Shown one piece after another: positions 25,534 through 34,265 of a stretch of DNA of 64,000 nt. The translations under genes and the position numbers were made by a program. Below the pieces are notes generated by a model that saw nothing but the letters and a program-made list of their open reading frames with translations, searched no databases and was not told where the DNA came from. How positions within the stretch are numbered: the first letter of the stretch is position 1; every line of letters starts with the position of its first letter. Source of the stretch: Hwanghaeella sp965227365 (GTDB lineage: Bacteria; Pseudomonadota; Alphaproteobacteria; UBA8366; Aestuariispiraceae). Location of the stretch: positions 1,922,001 to 1,986,000 of the forward strand of contig NZ_OZ245754.1 of the NCBI RefSeq assembly GCF_965227365.1, read 5' to 3'.

Positions 25534-27762
25534 ATGAGCACATCATCTGAACCTGCGGCTGAAGTTAAGATTACCCCGCTCGCGGATGCCTTGTCCGAGC
25601 GGTATCTTGCCTATGCGCTGTCCACCATCACGTCCCGGTCGCTGCCCGATGTGCGCGACGGGCTGAAGCCCGTGCATCGGCGGCTGCTGCATGCGATGCG
25701 GGAATTGAAGCTCAACCCCGATTCCGGGTTCAAGAAATGCGCCCGTATCGTCGGCGACGTCATGGGTAAGTATCACCCCCATGGCGATCAGGCGATCTAC
25801 GACGCCATGGTGCGTTTGGCGCAGGAATTCGCGGTCCGTTATCCGCTGGTCGACGGGCAGGGGAACTTCGGCAATATCGACGGCGATAATGCGGCCGCGA
25901 TGCGTTACACCGAAGCACGCATGACCGAGGTCGCGCGCCTGCTGCTGGACGGGATCGACGAGAATGCGGTCGATTTCCGGTCGACCTATGACGGGGAAGG
26001 CGAAGAACCGATGGTTCTTCCTGCGGCCTTCCCGAACCTGCTGGCGAACGGGTCTTCGGGGATCGCGGTCGGCATGGCGACCAGCATTCCGCCGCATAAT
26101 GTGGCGGAACTCTGTGACGCTCTGCAGCACCTGATCAAAGCTCCGAACGCGACCTTCGAAAAACTGGTCGAATTGGTGCCGGGCCCGGACTTCCCGACCG
26201 GCGGTGTGTTGTGCGAAGACCGCGCGACGGTGATGGAGGCCTACCGGACGGGGAAGGGCAGTTTCCGCATCCGTGCGCGCTGGGAGGTCGAAAAACTGAA
26301 AGGCGGTCTGTGGCAGGTCGTCGTCACGGAAATCCCCTACCAGGTTCAGAAGGCGAAATTGATCGAGCGGATCGCGGACCTGATCCAGGCCCGCAAAATC
26401 CCGGCGCTGGCCGACATCCGCGACGAGTCGGCTGAAGACGTCCGCATCGTCCTGGAGCCGAAGTCGCGCAACGTGGAACCGGAAGTGCTGATGGAATCGC
26501 TGTTCCGGTCCAGCGACCTGGAATCGCGTTTCTCCCTCAATCTCAATGTCCTGACCGAGGGCGGGAAGGTGCCCCAGGTCCTGGACCTGCGCGGCGCCTT
26601 GAGGGAGTTCCTGGATCACCGCCGTGATGTGCTGCTGCGTCGGAGCAACTATCGTCTCGACCAGATCGCCCGGCGCCTGGAAATCCTGGAAGGGTATCTC
26701 GTCTGCTACCTGAACCTGGACGAGGTGATCCGTATCATCCGGGAAGAGGATGAGCCCAAGAAGGAGCTGATCAAGACCTTCAACCTGACGGATCTTCAGG
26801 CGGAATCCATCCTGAATATGCGGCTGCGGTCTCTTCGCAAGCTGGAAGAAATGGAAATTCGCGGTGAGCACGAAAAGCTGACCGCCGAACAGGCGGAACT
26901 GCGGACCCTGGTGGGCGACGAGGACCTGCAGTGGAAATCCATCTCCGGTGAACTTTCGAAACTGAAGAAGACCTTCGCCAAGGAGACGGAACTCGGCCGC
27001 CGCCGCACGGATATCGGGGATGCGCCGACGGCCGTCGTGGTGCCGTTGGAAGCGATGATCGAGCGCGAACCGGTCACTGTCGTGCTATCCGCCAAGGGCT
27101 GGGTGCGCGGCATGAAAGGGCATCTTGGCGAGGACGCCGACATCAAGTTCAAGGAAGGGGACGGGCCCCGGTTCCAGATTCAGGCGCAGACCACCGACAA
27201 ACTGCTTATATTCGCCACCAATGGCCGTTTCTATACGCTTGGTGTCGACAAGCTGCCGGGCGGGCGCGGACATGGTGAGCCGCTGCGCCTGCAACTGGAC
27301 CTGAAGAACGATCAGGACATCGTCAATATCATGATCTTTGCGCCGGACCGGCGGTTGTTGGTCGCCAGTTCAGACGGCCGGGGCTTCCTTGTGGAGGAAA
27401 AGGAGGTCGTCGCGCAAACCAGGGCGGGCAAACAGATCCTCAATGTTTCCGGCGATGCCGAAGCGGCTGTCTGCACGCCGGCTGAGGGGAACATGGTGGC
27501 GGTGATCGGCGAGAACCGGAAACTGCTGGTCTTCGGAATCGAGGAAATGCCGGTCATGACGCGCGGCCGTGGGGTCATCCTGCAGAAGTACCGCGACGGC
27601 GGCATGAGCGACGTGAAGGTCTTCAGCAAGGAAGAAGGGCTCACCTGGAAATCGGGCGACCGGACTCGCACCCAGACGGAATTGGTCGAATGGACTGGCA
27701 AGCGGGCCGGCGCTGGACGCATGCCGCCTCCCGGATTCCCGCGCTCGAACAAGTTTTCCTAG
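25534..27762 (+). CDS. parC: DNA topoisomerase IV subunit A
   Basis: A 742-residue ParC: it carries the DNA-cleaving tyrosine (Tyr125 in AAMRYTEARM) and the winged-helix, tower and coiled-coil regions up to about 490, then a C-terminal beta-pinwheel domain. With ParE it decatenates daughter chromosomes. In the quinolone-determining region HPHGDQAIYDAM, Gln86 stands where E. coli ParC has Ser80, and Asp90 where it has Glu84. It follows recO by about 120 nt. Confidence 0.95.
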   Translation: MSTSSEPAAEVKITPLADALSERYLAYALSTITSRSLPDVRDGLKPVHRRLLHAMRELKLNPDSGFKKCARIVGDVMGKYHPHGDQAIYDAMVRLAQEFAVRYPLVDGQGNFGNIDGDNAAAMRYTEARMTEVARLLLDGIDENAVDFRSTYDGEGEEPMVLPAAFPNLLANGSSGIAVGMATSIPPHNVAELCDALQHLIKAPNATFEKLVELVPGPDFPTGGVLCEDRATVMEAYRTGKGSFRIRARWEVEKLKGGLWQVVVTEIPYQVQKAKLIERIADLIQARKIPALADIRDESAEDVRIVLEPKSRNVEPEVLMESLFRSSDLESRFSLNLNVLTEGGKVPQVLDLRGALREFLDHRRDVLLRRSNYRLDQIARRLEILEGYLVCYLNLDEVIRIIREEDEPKKELIKTFNLTDLQAESILNMRLRSLRKLEEMEIRGEHEKLTAEQAELRTLVGDEDLQWKSISGELSKLKKTFAKETELGRRRTDIGDAPTAVVVPLEAMIEREPVTVVLSAKGWVRGMKGHLGEDADIKFKEGDGPRFQIQAQTTDKLLIFATNGRFYTLGVDKLPGGRGHGEPLRLQLDLKNDQDIVNIMIFAPDRRLLVASSDGRGFLVEEKEVVAQTRAGKQILNVSGDAEAAVCTPAEGNMVAVIGENRKLLVFGIEEMPVMTRGRGVILQKYRDGGMSDVKVFSKEEGLTWKSGDRTRTQTELVEWTGKRAGAGRMPPPGFPRSNKFS

Positions 27763-27795
27763 CGCTTTCCGCAGCTGCCGGTTGAGGGGATTGGC

Positions 27796-28227
27796 ATGAA
27801 CCTGGTTTCCGTGGAGGAGGAAGGTGTTTTCCGCCGCCTGATGGAGGCGTATTTCGGCTGTTACTTGCGTCGGGATCTGGTGGGCCTGCGTGCCTTGCAC
27901 GTGACAGATGGGGATTTCGTTCATTTCGATCATGAATTCGACCGGGATTCACTGGGACTCGCTGATTTTCTGAAGAAGGCCAAACGAGGCTTCGACCAGA
28001 ATAGGGCAGGACGTATTGATTTTGCGCCGGTCGAGGCCTCCGATTTTCGCGCCTATGCCGATGACGGTGCGGGACTGATGATCGCGACGATACGGAAACC
28101 GCATCTTTCGAACGTTGTTCTGCGTGCTAGTTTCGTGTTGCGCAAGGAACGCGGCGCCTGGCGGTTTCGTCACGTGCATTTCTCCCAGGATCCCAACAGT
28201 CTTGCCGAACTTGCTGTTGCATCCTGA
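27796..28227 (+). CDS. NTF2-like / SnoaL-type small protein
   Basis: A 143-residue cytosolic protein whose layout fits an NTF2 fold of the DUF4440/SnoaL kind: a helical start with FRRLMEAYFGCYLRRD and strands ending GAWRFRHVHFSQ. Such domains often bind small ligands or act as isomerases; here no catalytic residue can be named. It follows parC after 33 nt in the same direction and precedes a cupin gene. Confidence 0.72.
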   Translation: MNLVSVEEEGVFRRLMEAYFGCYLRRDLVGLRALHVTDGDFVHFDHEFDRDSLGLADFLKKAKRGFDQNRAGRIDFAPVEASDFRAYADDGAGLMIATIRKPHLSNVVLRASFVLRKERGAWRFRHVHFSQDPNSLAELAVAS

Positions 28228-28310
28228 CGCGCTGAGGCCCTAGCCTGTTACCTCGACAATAGCGGCCGGTGCGACTTTGCCGGTACGGACAACAGGCTGG
28301 AGGAAACGCC

Positions 28311-28706
28311 ATGGACGGTGGCTTCAAGAAGGACGCGTGGAAATTCAACGTGCAGCATGCCGAGGATGCCGAATTCAAAGGCGATGGCTTGCGGCCCTAT
28401 TTCGAATACCGGGACCTGGGCATCAAGGACGCCACGAACGGCGATTTCCATGCCCATATCATCCGGCCGACCGGTAAGGAATGCACCAGCACCGGCAAGC
28501 ACTCCCACGACCTGAACTTCCAGATGGTCTATGTCCTAAAAGGCTGGGCGAAATTCTATTTCGAAGGAGAAGGGGAAGTGGTTCTGAAGGCCGGGACCTG
28601 CATGAATCAGAAACCCGGTATCGTTCACGACCTGATCGAGTTTTCCGACGATGTGGAGATGCTGGAAATCACGTCGCCCGCGGAATTCGGAACAGACCCC
28701 GCGTAG
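28311..28706 (+). CDS. Cupin-domain protein
   Basis: A 131-residue single-domain cupin. The first motif reads GKHSHDLNFQMVYVLKGWAKF, with two histidines but Gln where many cupins have the metal-binding Glu; the second has PGIVHDLIEFSDD with its His. The metal site is therefore partly conserved. AGGAAA precedes ATG 28311. A strong terminator follows. The function is unknown; small cupins may be metal-dependent enzymes or sensors. Confidence 0.85.
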   Translation: MDGGFKKDAWKFNVQHAEDAEFKGDGLRPYFEYRDLGIKDATNGDFHAHIIRPTGKECTSTGKHSHDLNFQMVYVLKGWAKFYFEGEGEVVLKAGTCMNQKPGIVHDLIEFSDDVEMLEITSPAEFGTDPA

Positions 28707-28726
28707 GGTGAATGACCTCAAATGAA

Positions 28727-28764
28727 GAAAAAGGCCCGGGAGGATCACTCCGGGCCTTTTTTCG
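28727..28764 (+). terminator. Rho-independent terminator after the cupin gene
   Basis: AAGGCCCGGGA pairs with TCCGGGCCTT across a short loop and is followed by a run of T residues. A-rich sequence on the other side lets it also serve the convergent CTERM gene. Confidence 0.9.
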
Positions 28765-28777
28765 TTCTACGCCGTGA

Positions 28778-30655
28778 CTAGCGGCGCCGTCGTCGAAGTA
28801 CGAATAGGCCTGCGAGCCCGATACCCATCAGGGGGAGGGTGGCGGGCAAGGGCACCGCGGTGACGTTGGAGAGGATGAACTGGGTCTCGCCATTGGCCAG
28901 CTCGACGTCGAAGATCCCGCCGCCGTCGAAAGCCGCGCTGAAGGTCGTGCCGTTCTCCGGGATCAGCGTCGCGAAGACCGACAGGCCGGCCATGTCCAAG
29001 GGAAGGTCGGCCAGGAAGCCGGTTCCGCCGGACAATGGATCAACGCCCAAACCCGCGCCGGTCAGAATATCCTCGGTCAGGTTCGTGAACAGCAGCACAT
29101 CGAAACCGATAAAATCGCCGCCGCCGAAGCCGCTATCCAGCCGCAAGAGAGCAGCCTTGGCGTTATTCGGTACACCGCTGAGCAGCCCCTGATCAAAAAG
29201 ATCCGTGGCCAACGTATCGGACAGAAATCCGGAAAGCCCGACGGCGGAGTCGAAACTCGACTCCTGGCTCAGCAGCATAAACGGGGTTTCGACATCGCCC
29301 AGGATGAATTCGTTGAAGTCCCGCGGGCCGCTGAAGGTCTGGACACCAATGGCTCCCAGGATCGAGACATTACTCAATTCGACGGCCGCGTTGGTTTCAA
29401 AAATGACCCGGCCCGGGTCGCCGATCCCTCCGAAAAGGGAGCCGCCGCCCTGGATGGTGTTTATTTTGTTCGGCCCGGAAGAACCGCGGTCGATGTCCAG
29501 GAGGGAGGCTGAGAGTTTCACGGTGCCGGCGGCGCCGCCCCCGCCCTGGCCGCCATCCCCGCCGAGACCGCCGTCGCCGCCGGTGCCCCCCGCGCCACCG
29601 GCTTCCCCGTCCTCATCGGTTACCCGTGCGACCAATCCGGACTTCCCGGCATTCGCGGTGTTGGATGCCGAAGTACCGAATTGGCCATTGCCGCCATTCG
29701 CCGTCAGGATAGAATCAACGACGCGCAGCAGACCCAGCGCTTCGAAGGCGACAGCGCCGCCGCCGGCGCCGCCGTCACCGCCACGTCCGCCATCGCCGCC
29801 ATTGCCGCCTTTTCCTCCAGGGCCGCCTTCCACGCCGTCGGGCTGCGCGGGACTGAATATCGTCCCCGGACTTTCAGAGCCGCCTCCGCCGCCACCTCCG
29901 CCGCCGCCACCACCGCCGCCGTTTCCGCCGGATCCGCCGCCGCCGCCCGCACCGGCGGTTATTGCGCGGCCGGTCCCAGCGTTCGTGCCGCCAAGCCCGT
30001 TTCTGCCATTCTGGCCGTCATCGCCGTCGTCGCCACTGGATCCATTTGTTCCAGCGGCCTGGTTGCCGCCGGCGCCCCGAAAGCCCCCAGCGCCGCCATC
30101 TGCATTGTTGCGGACAGCGGAGCCGCCCAGGGCCCGCTCCGAGCCGCCAAATCCTAGTCCGCCAGAACTGCCGCCGGTCGACACCGCACCGTCGGCGCCG
30201 TCAGCGCCCGATTCACCTCTTTTTCCAGCGGCTAATTCCAGGCCGCCGCCGGCGCCGCCGTCACCGCCATCTCCTCCGGATCCGCCAGTGCCTCCGCTTC
30301 CACCGGCGCCTCCGCTGCCGCCTGCTCCCCCGCCGGCATTACCCGGCACGACTACGACGTCGGCGTTGTCGACCAACATGTTCGTGCGGGACCGAACGAT
30401 GAGCGGCGCATCGCCTATGACCGTGACCGTGTCGGACTGTATCTCGATGCGGTCGAAGGTGAAGACGCGGATGCCGTTCTCGGTCGTTACCGTCGGTCCA
30501 CCGCTGCTCTCGAATGTCGAGCCTGAGTCCAACGATTGAGTGAAGGTGTTGGTCGTGGTGTTGAAGGTGATGGTGCCGGCAATTCCGCTTCCCATAGTGG
30601 AGCCGAATGCGAGCAAGGAAACAGATGCGGCTAGAAAGCATTTGCGGAAATACAT
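28778..30655 (-). CDS. Glycine-rich VPLPA-CTERM sorted surface protein
   Basis: A 625-residue exported protein. Residues 1-27 are a signal peptide (MYFRKCFLAASVSLLAFG...). After a short beta-type domain, residues about 105-375 are dominated by Gly-Gly-X and Gly-X-Gly repeats, with one run of 14 glycines. A second non-repetitive domain (about 380-595) follows. The C-terminus is a CTERM sorting signal: VPLPATLPLMG, a membrane helix and an RRRRR tail. Such proteins are cut and anchored by an exosortase; none is visible here. ATG 30655 is chosen because GAGGG lies 8 nt upstream. It may be an extracellular-matrix or surface-layer protein. Confidence 0.88.
   Translation of the reverse strand: MYFRKCFLAASVSLLAFGSTMGSGIAGTITFNTTTNTFTQSLDSGSTFESSGGPTVTTENGIRVFTFDRIEIQSDTVTVIGDAPLIVRSRTNMLVDNADVVVVPGNAGGGAGGSGGAGGSGGTGGSGGDGGDGGAGGGLELAAGKRGESGADGADGAVSTGGSSGGLGFGGSERALGGSAVRNNADGGAGGFRGAGGNQAAGTNGSSGDDGDDGQNGRNGLGGTNAGTGRAITAGAGGGGGSGGNGGGGGGGGGGGGGGSESPGTIFSPAQPDGVEGGPGGKGGNGGDGGRGGDGGAGGGAVAFEALGLLRVVDSILTANGGNGQFGTSASNTANAGKSGLVARVTDEDGEAGGAGGTGGDGGLGGDGGQGGGGAAGTVKLSASLLDIDRGSSGPNKINTIQGGGSLFGGIGDPGRVIFETNAAVELSNVSILGAIGVQTFSGPRDFNEFILGDVETPFMLLSQESSFDSAVGLSGFLSDTLATDLFDQGLLSGVPNNAKAALLRLDSGFGGGDFIGFDVLLFTNLTEDILTGAGLGVDPLSGGTGFLADLPLDMAGLSVFATLIPENGTTFSAAFDGGGIFDVELANGETQFILSNVTAVPLPATLPLMGIGLAGLFVLRRRRR
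29530..30345 (-). repeat. Glycine-rich repeat region within the CTERM protein
   Basis: About 800 bp of near-continuous GGC/GGN codons coding Gly-Gly-Asp, Gly-Gly-Ser and Gly-Ala-Gly blocks. It is a coding tandem repeat with irregular units, prone to slippage and length variation. Confidence 0.85.
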
Positions 30656-31185
30656 GGACATACCCTCAATAGTGATGTTTCCGGAAACCCGCCGTTGGTT
30701 CCCATTTTTCACAAGCAATTATTCACAATATTTTCGTAATGTATCTGCCAATCACCCAGCAGATTCCTGCCAGACGTCGATGTATGTTGATATGTTTTAA
30801 GTCATTGTTAATGCAGGGATAGGTTTGAAGTGTCTGACGTTCTCACAGGTAATCGCATCGGATTGAGGGCAATCCGATGGGAGCATAAAAGGTCAAAAAA
30901 TGAGCTCGGGTTTCTTCCCGGTATTGGGTAATTGGAAGCGAACAGGAGCGGTTACCCGCGTCGTCGCCTGAACTCCTCAAACCGGTGACGCCCGACCCGT
31001 ATCATCTGATTACGCGTCCAAAACTTCCATACGCCGATCCTAGGTCGAGCCGGTGAAGTGCGCCGGCATCCGAGCATGTGCGACGTAAACGTCATGCCGT
31101 GAAGCTAGAAGGGAATGTTGACTTCGTCAGGCCAAAGAACATAGCTAAGTGAGAAAAATTTTCGAATTTTTGGGATTTCTGGCAG
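30656..31185. other. Intergenic region with one clear hairpin
   Basis: About 530 bp between the divergent CTERM and Lrp-type genes. The part nearest the CTERM gene is AT-rich and probably holds its promoter. At 30856-30879 a perfect 9-bp inverted repeat (CATCGGATT/AATCCGATG, 6-nt loop) is present without a T-run, so it could be an operator or RNA hairpin. No gene or known riboswitch was recognised. Confidence 0.5.
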
Positions 31186-31653
31186 ATGGAGATCACTTCC
31201 ACGGATGCGATGATTCTCAACGCGCTTCAGAAGGATGCGCGGACAGGTCTCGAGGCGCTCGCCGAGATGACCGGACTCTCGACGGCCACGGTCCAGCGGC
31301 ACCTGAAGAGAATGAGGGAGGATGGGACCATCGCGCAGGAGGTTGTCCTGGTCGATCCCGCCAAAGTCGGTCAGGGCATGACTTTGGTCGTGATGGTTGA
31401 GCTGGAGCGGGAGCGACTTGACCAGATCGACCAGTTCACGCGTCGTGTCACGGCCGACCCAAATGTGCAGCAATGCTACTACATCACCGGGGAGGCGGAT
31501 TTCTGCCTGGTTTGTACCGCGCGCGACATCGAGGATTTCGAGAGGCTCACGCACCGCCTCTTTTTCGACGATGCGAACGTACGGCGCTTCCGGACGTCGG
31601 TCGTTATGAGCAGGAAGAAGGTCGGCCTCAACGTTCCCGTCGTCGCAGAATGA
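31186..31653 (+). CDS. Lrp/AsnC family transcriptional regulator
   Basis: A 155-residue regulator with an N-terminal HTH (ILNALQKDARTGLEALAEMTGLSTATVQRHLKRM, about 10-43) and a C-terminal RAM/AsnC ligand domain (VMVELERERLDQIDQF ... YYITGEADFCLVC). Family members bind amino acids or related small acids. It converges with the TRAP transporter operon, which makes that operon a possible but unproven target. Confidence 0.93.
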   Translation: MEITSTDAMILNALQKDARTGLEALAEMTGLSTATVQRHLKRMREDGTIAQEVVLVDPAKVGQGMTLVVMVELERERLDQIDQFTRRVTADPNVQQCYYITGEADFCLVCTARDIEDFERLTHRLFFDDANVRRFRTSVVMSRKKVGLNVPVVAE

Positions 31654-31685
31654 AAAAGACCCCCGAAACCGGGGGCCTTTTCCGT
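31654..31685 (+). terminator. Terminator between lrp-type gene and dctM
   Basis: GACCCCCG, AAA loop and CCGGGGGCC form a GC-rich hairpin with one mismatch, followed by TTTTCC. The A-rich left flank allows use from the opposite strand too. Confidence 0.78.
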
Positions 31686-31702
31686 GTCGATCTAGAAGTC
31701 GG

Positions 31703-33511
31703 TTAGACGAAGGTCGATCCGAAGATGACCTGCGGCAACCAATTTGCCAGTTCCGGGAAGTACGCCAGGATGCAGAGCGCGATGATCTGGATCAGCACGA
31801 ATGGCGCGACCCCGCGATAGATATCCATCGTGCTGACTTCCGGCGGTGCCACGCCGCGAAGATAGAACAACGCGAAACCGAAAGGCGGCGTCAGGAACGA
31901 GGTTTGCAGGTTCATCGCCATCATGACGCCCAGCCAGACCGGGCTGATGAAGTCGTTGGCCAATAGGACCGGGGCGACGATCGGGACAACCACGAAGGTG
32001 ATCTCGATGAAGTCGAGGAAGAAGCCCAGGACGAACATCACGATCATGACCACCAGGATCGCGCCGAATTCGCCACCGGGCAGACCGGTCAGGAATTCGT
32101 GCACCAGGTCGTCTCCGCCGAGGCCGCGGAAAACCAGACTGAACAGGGCCGCACCGATCAGGATGGTGAAGACCATTGCGCTGATTTCCATCGTGCCGCG
32201 GTTGACCATGCGCAGGATGCCCGCAGCCCAAACACGCCATAGCGAGACGAGAATGCCCCAAGCCAGGAGCAGTCCGCCCGCCGCACAGGCGATGATCGCA
32301 GCCAAATCGCTCGCCGGAATTTCCTCCCGCAGGATGCGAAGATCCACCGTGTTCGCCAGGAACAGCATGACAACAAGGGAGAGGGCCGCGATGTAAACCG
32401 GAGAATTACCTCTCGCGTCCAATGCGGACAGAATTCCACGCATGCCCCCGACACGGGTCATGAATGCGAAGACCACGGCCGTGACCACACCGCCGATCCA
32501 GCGCGGTGCTTCCCCTTCGACCAACTCGTTCACCACGATAGCGCCGAGCAGGAAGCCGATCAGGGCTGCGCCTACGGTGCGGCTGAAGGTGCCGAATTTC
32601 ACCGGTTTCTCGGTCAACATGACGTATTCCATGTTGAGTTCCTTGACGCGAAGGCCTGCCAGGAGGGTCGCACCGACAGCACCGACGGCCGCGGCTTCGG
32701 TCGGGGTGGCGACCCCGGCCAGGATCGAACCAAGAACCGCCACGATCAGGACCACAGGCGGGACCAGGGCGTGCAGAACCTTGGCACCCATGTTTTCTTC
32801 CGCCAGTTCCTCCGCCGGGATGGCGGGCGAGGTTTCAGGGCGAAGCCAGGCGGTCAGGATCTGATAGAGCAGATAGAAGCCGACCAGCATCAGGCCCGGG
32901 ATCAAGGCGCCGGCGAACAAGTCGCCGACGGATACCGGTTCGGGTGACCAGTTCCCGGCTTCACGCTGCGCGTCGACATAGGCGTTCGAGATCTGATCGC
33001 CCAGGATGACCAGCACGATGGACGGAGGAATGATCTGGCCCAAAGTACCGGCCGCGCAAATCGACCCGCAGGCAAGCGAGGGGGAATAATTCCGCCGCAA
33101 CATGGTCGGCAGGGAAAGCAGCCCCATGGTGACGACCGTTGCGCCGACGATGCCGGTGGATGCCGCCAACAGCATCCCCACGATCGTGACGGAGTAACCG
33201 ACACCGCCGCGGAGGGAACCGAAAAGCTTGCCCATCGTATCGAGCAGTTCTTCGGCGACCTTCGACCGCTCCAGCATCACGCCCATGAAGACGAACAGCG
33301 GCACGGCAAGCAGCACTTCGTTCCAGATGGCGTTACCGAAAACGCGGTTCGGCAGGGCGCTTACATAGGACATGTCGAATACGCCGAGGGACCAGCCGAT
33401 CAAGGCGAATAGTAGGCCGGTGCCGGCCAGGGTGAAAGCAACGGGAAAGCCCAGCATCAGGAAGACGCAGGCCACCGCGAACATCAAGAGATCGAGAAAT
33501 TCCGCCAACAT
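31703..33511 (-). CDS. dctM: TRAP transporter large permease DctM (long form)
   Basis: The 12-helix ion-coupled permease of a TRAP importer. At 602 residues it is about 170 longer than common DctM proteins; the extra hydrophobic segment lies about residues 290-420 and adds helices. Family sequence is clear in the first 290 residues (LLAVPLFVFMGVMLERS, GQIIPPSIVLVILGD, GVATPTEAAAVGAVGA) and resumes near the end (FFLDFIEITFVVVPIVAP). Long forms accompany substrate-binding proteins of the TakP/chloroaromatic-type group. It starts 1 nt after the dctQ stop. Confidence 0.9.
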   Translation of the reverse strand: MLAEFLDLLMFAVACVFLMLGFPVAFTLAGTGLLFALIGWSLGVFDMSYVSALPNRVFGNAIWNEVLLAVPLFVFMGVMLERSKVAEELLDTMGKLFGSLRGGVGYSVTIVGMLLAASTGIVGATVVTMGLLSLPTMLRRNYSPSLACGSICAAGTLGQIIPPSIVLVILGDQISNAYVDAQREAGNWSPEPVSVGDLFAGALIPGLMLVGFYLLYQILTAWLRPETSPAIPAEELAEENMGAKVLHALVPPVVLIVAVLGSILAGVATPTEAAAVGAVGATLLAGLRVKELNMEYVMLTEKPVKFGTFSRTVGAALIGFLLGAIVVNELVEGEAPRWIGGVVTAVVFAFMTRVGGMRGILSALDARGNSPVYIAALSLVVMLFLANTVDLRILREEIPASDLAAIIACAAGGLLLAWGILVSLWRVWAAGILRMVNRGTMEISAMVFTILIGAALFSLVFRGLGGDDLVHEFLTGLPGGEFGAILVVMIVMFVLGFFLDFIEITFVVVPIVAPVLLANDFISPVWLGVMMAMNLQTSFLTPPFGFALFYLRGVAPPEVSTMDIYRGVAPFVLIQIIALCILAYFPELANWLPQVIFGSTFV

Positions 33512-33512
33512 G

Positions 33513-34091
33513 TCAGATGCCCTCGTGCTCTTCGCCGGTCTTGGCCGTTTCGCGGCCCGCCAGGATGTTCAGGGAATGGATTACGATGGAGATGCCCTGC
33601 AAGGACATCAGAACGCAGAAAACGGGGATCGTCGTTTTCAGGATGAAACGCGCTGGAATGCCGCTTGTCTCGTTCGATCCTTCCAACTGGGCCCAGGAAT
33701 TCTGGACATAAGGAAGGGTGTAGATCAAAAGCGCGGTACAGACCGGGATCAGGAAGAAGAGGACACCGAAAATGTCGATCTTCGCCTTCGTCTGCGGGCT
33801 GGCTTCACGATAGAAGATATCCACACGAACATGGCCGTCGTGCAGCAAGGCGTAGGACGCGCCCAACATGAAGACGAAGCCGTGCAGATACAGGATCGAT
33901 TCCTGCATGAAGATCGACCCGTAACCGAATATGTAACGCAGTACCACGACCGCGAACTGAACCAGGACCATCAGCATGGCCATCCAGGCGACCGACATGC
34001 CGAGTGCCTGGTTGAAGTTGTCGATTAACCGCGCAATGCGCGTCAGTGCGTTCACCGCAATCCCCCTGGGCGCCTCCGCCCGGTTGTTCAC
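33513..34091 (-). CDS. dctQ: TRAP transporter small permease DctQ
   Basis: A 192-residue protein with four membrane helices and the DctQ pattern: FAVVVLRYIFGYGSIFMQESILYLHGFVFMLGASYALLHDGHVRVDIFY. It pairs with DctM to form the membrane unit. It is separated from dctP by 174 nt containing a terminator and followed directly by dctM. Confidence 0.92.
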   Translation of the reverse strand: MNNRAEAPRGIAVNALTRIARLIDNFNQALGMSVAWMAMLMVLVQFAVVVLRYIFGYGSIFMQESILYLHGFVFMLGASYALLHDGHVRVDIFYREASPQTKAKIDIFGVLFFLIPVCTALLIYTLPYVQNSWAQLEGSNETSGIPARFILKTTIPVFCVLMSLQGISIVIHSLNILAGRETAKTGEEHEGI

Positions 34092-34204
34092 TCTATGTCT
34101 ACAGTCTTTCTAAGGCGCGGAATACCGTGCTTTCAAGCCGCCGCCGATCAAACTTTGACCATGCGGCGATTGGTGGCACGGCTGGCGTGTCGTTCCGGAC
34201 CTTT

Positions 34205-34240
34205 AAGAAAAGGGGTCCGTACCATGTTGGCACGGACCCC
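34205..34240 (-). terminator. Hairpin terminator/attenuator between dctP and dctQ
   Basis: Read on the minus strand, GGGGTCCGT pairs with ACGGACCCC, with an inner CCA/TGG helix, and is followed by TTTTCTT. It is placed right after the dctP stop. Partial read-through would give more binding protein than permease, as in many binding-protein operons. Confidence 0.85.
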
Positions 34241-34265
34241 GATCCTTTGAGCACGAAGTGCGTGC

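Noticed and set aside
25543..26871. 442-codon open frame opposite parC
   Set aside because: Antisense to conserved ParC catalytic sequence; composition is typical of shadow frames.
29530..30345. Possible CRISPR array or satellite repeat
   Set aside because: The repeats are irregular, codon-phased and inside an intact reading frame; no constant repeat with unique spacers.
29205..30539. Long proline-rich open frame on the plus strand
   Set aside because: It is the reverse complement of the glycine-rich repeat of the CTERM protein; proline-rich shadows are expected opposite GGN codons, and it has no ribosome site or signal.
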